DNA from: a virus
Direction: 5' to 3' (one strand)
Length of the DNA stretch: 22,797 nt
IMG/VR virus record: IMGVR_UViG_3300048020_000318
Location: 1 to 22,797 of that record
This document shows, piece by piece, positions 22,776-22,797 of the stretch. The notes beneath the pieces are model-generated. The model was not told where the DNA came from. It ran no database searches and was given only the letters and a program-made list of their open reading frames with translations. Position 1 is the stretch's first letter. Every line of letters begins with the position of its first letter. The position numbers were made by a program, and so were the translations under genes.

Positions 22776-22797
22776 TTTCTATTGCGTATGTATTTTT

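Overview
The window is a stretch of a tailed double-stranded DNA phage (or prophage) with a long, flexible lambda-type tail. The DNA is AT-rich and almost fully coding: no gap between genes exceeds 50 bases. It has two convergent blocks that meet at about 13.75 kb. The host cannot be read directly. The AT-richness, weak Shine-Dalgarno signals and fibre modules suggest an uncultured marine or aquatic phage. One fibre module (a W/Y/G-rich 'GW-Y' repeat) is, from memory, frequent in Verrucomicrobiota and related PVC bacteria, so such a host is a weak inference.

Block 1 (1-13757, + strand) is the tail-tip and receptor-binding module, in lambda order L-K-I-J followed by fibre. It holds a gpL-like iron-sulfur tail-tip protein cut by the left edge, a JAB/JAMM peptidase matching only the first half of lambda gpK, a fused gpI plus gpJ amino-terminal (hub) protein, a giant 2404-residue protein carrying the rest of gpJ plus fibre modules, and a small fibre tip with an S74 intramolecular chaperone. 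The domains are cut at unusual places. The gpJ series is interrupted by one in-frame TAA inside a fibronectin-III-like domain, with a new ATG two codons later. The beta-roll that normally leads straight into the S74 chaperone is interrupted by about 1.1 kb of other modules and a gene boundary.

Block 2 (13744-22748, - strand, read right to left) is a tight operon. Most of it builds or transfers sugars: SAM methyltransferase, GT-A glycosyltransferase, HAD phosphatase fused to a sugar nucleotidyltransferase, cupin, short glycerophosphodiester phosphodiesterase-like protein, WavE-family glycosyltransferase, a GT4 enzyme with a zinc ribbon that runs into the first half of a GT9 domain, and a protein starting with the second half of that GT9 domain. 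Two likely DNA-metabolism genes are interleaved: a PC4/whirly-like single-strand-binding candidate (17605-18165) and a Rad52/Erf-like annealing-protein candidate (13744-14547). A similar inverted repeat sits just before the only two minus-strand genes with a free upstream gap (18165 and 22748) and may be a shared promoter or operator.

Together the window pairs a sugar-binding tail tip with a phage-borne surface-glycan synthesis cassette. A reasonable inference is that the phage remodels host surface polysaccharide (for example to exclude competitors) or decorates its own virion. The points most worth following are the split GT9 enzyme, the in-frame stop in gpJ, the internal ribosome-binding site that separates a bifunctional sugar enzyme, and the module shared between the tail hub and the fibre.
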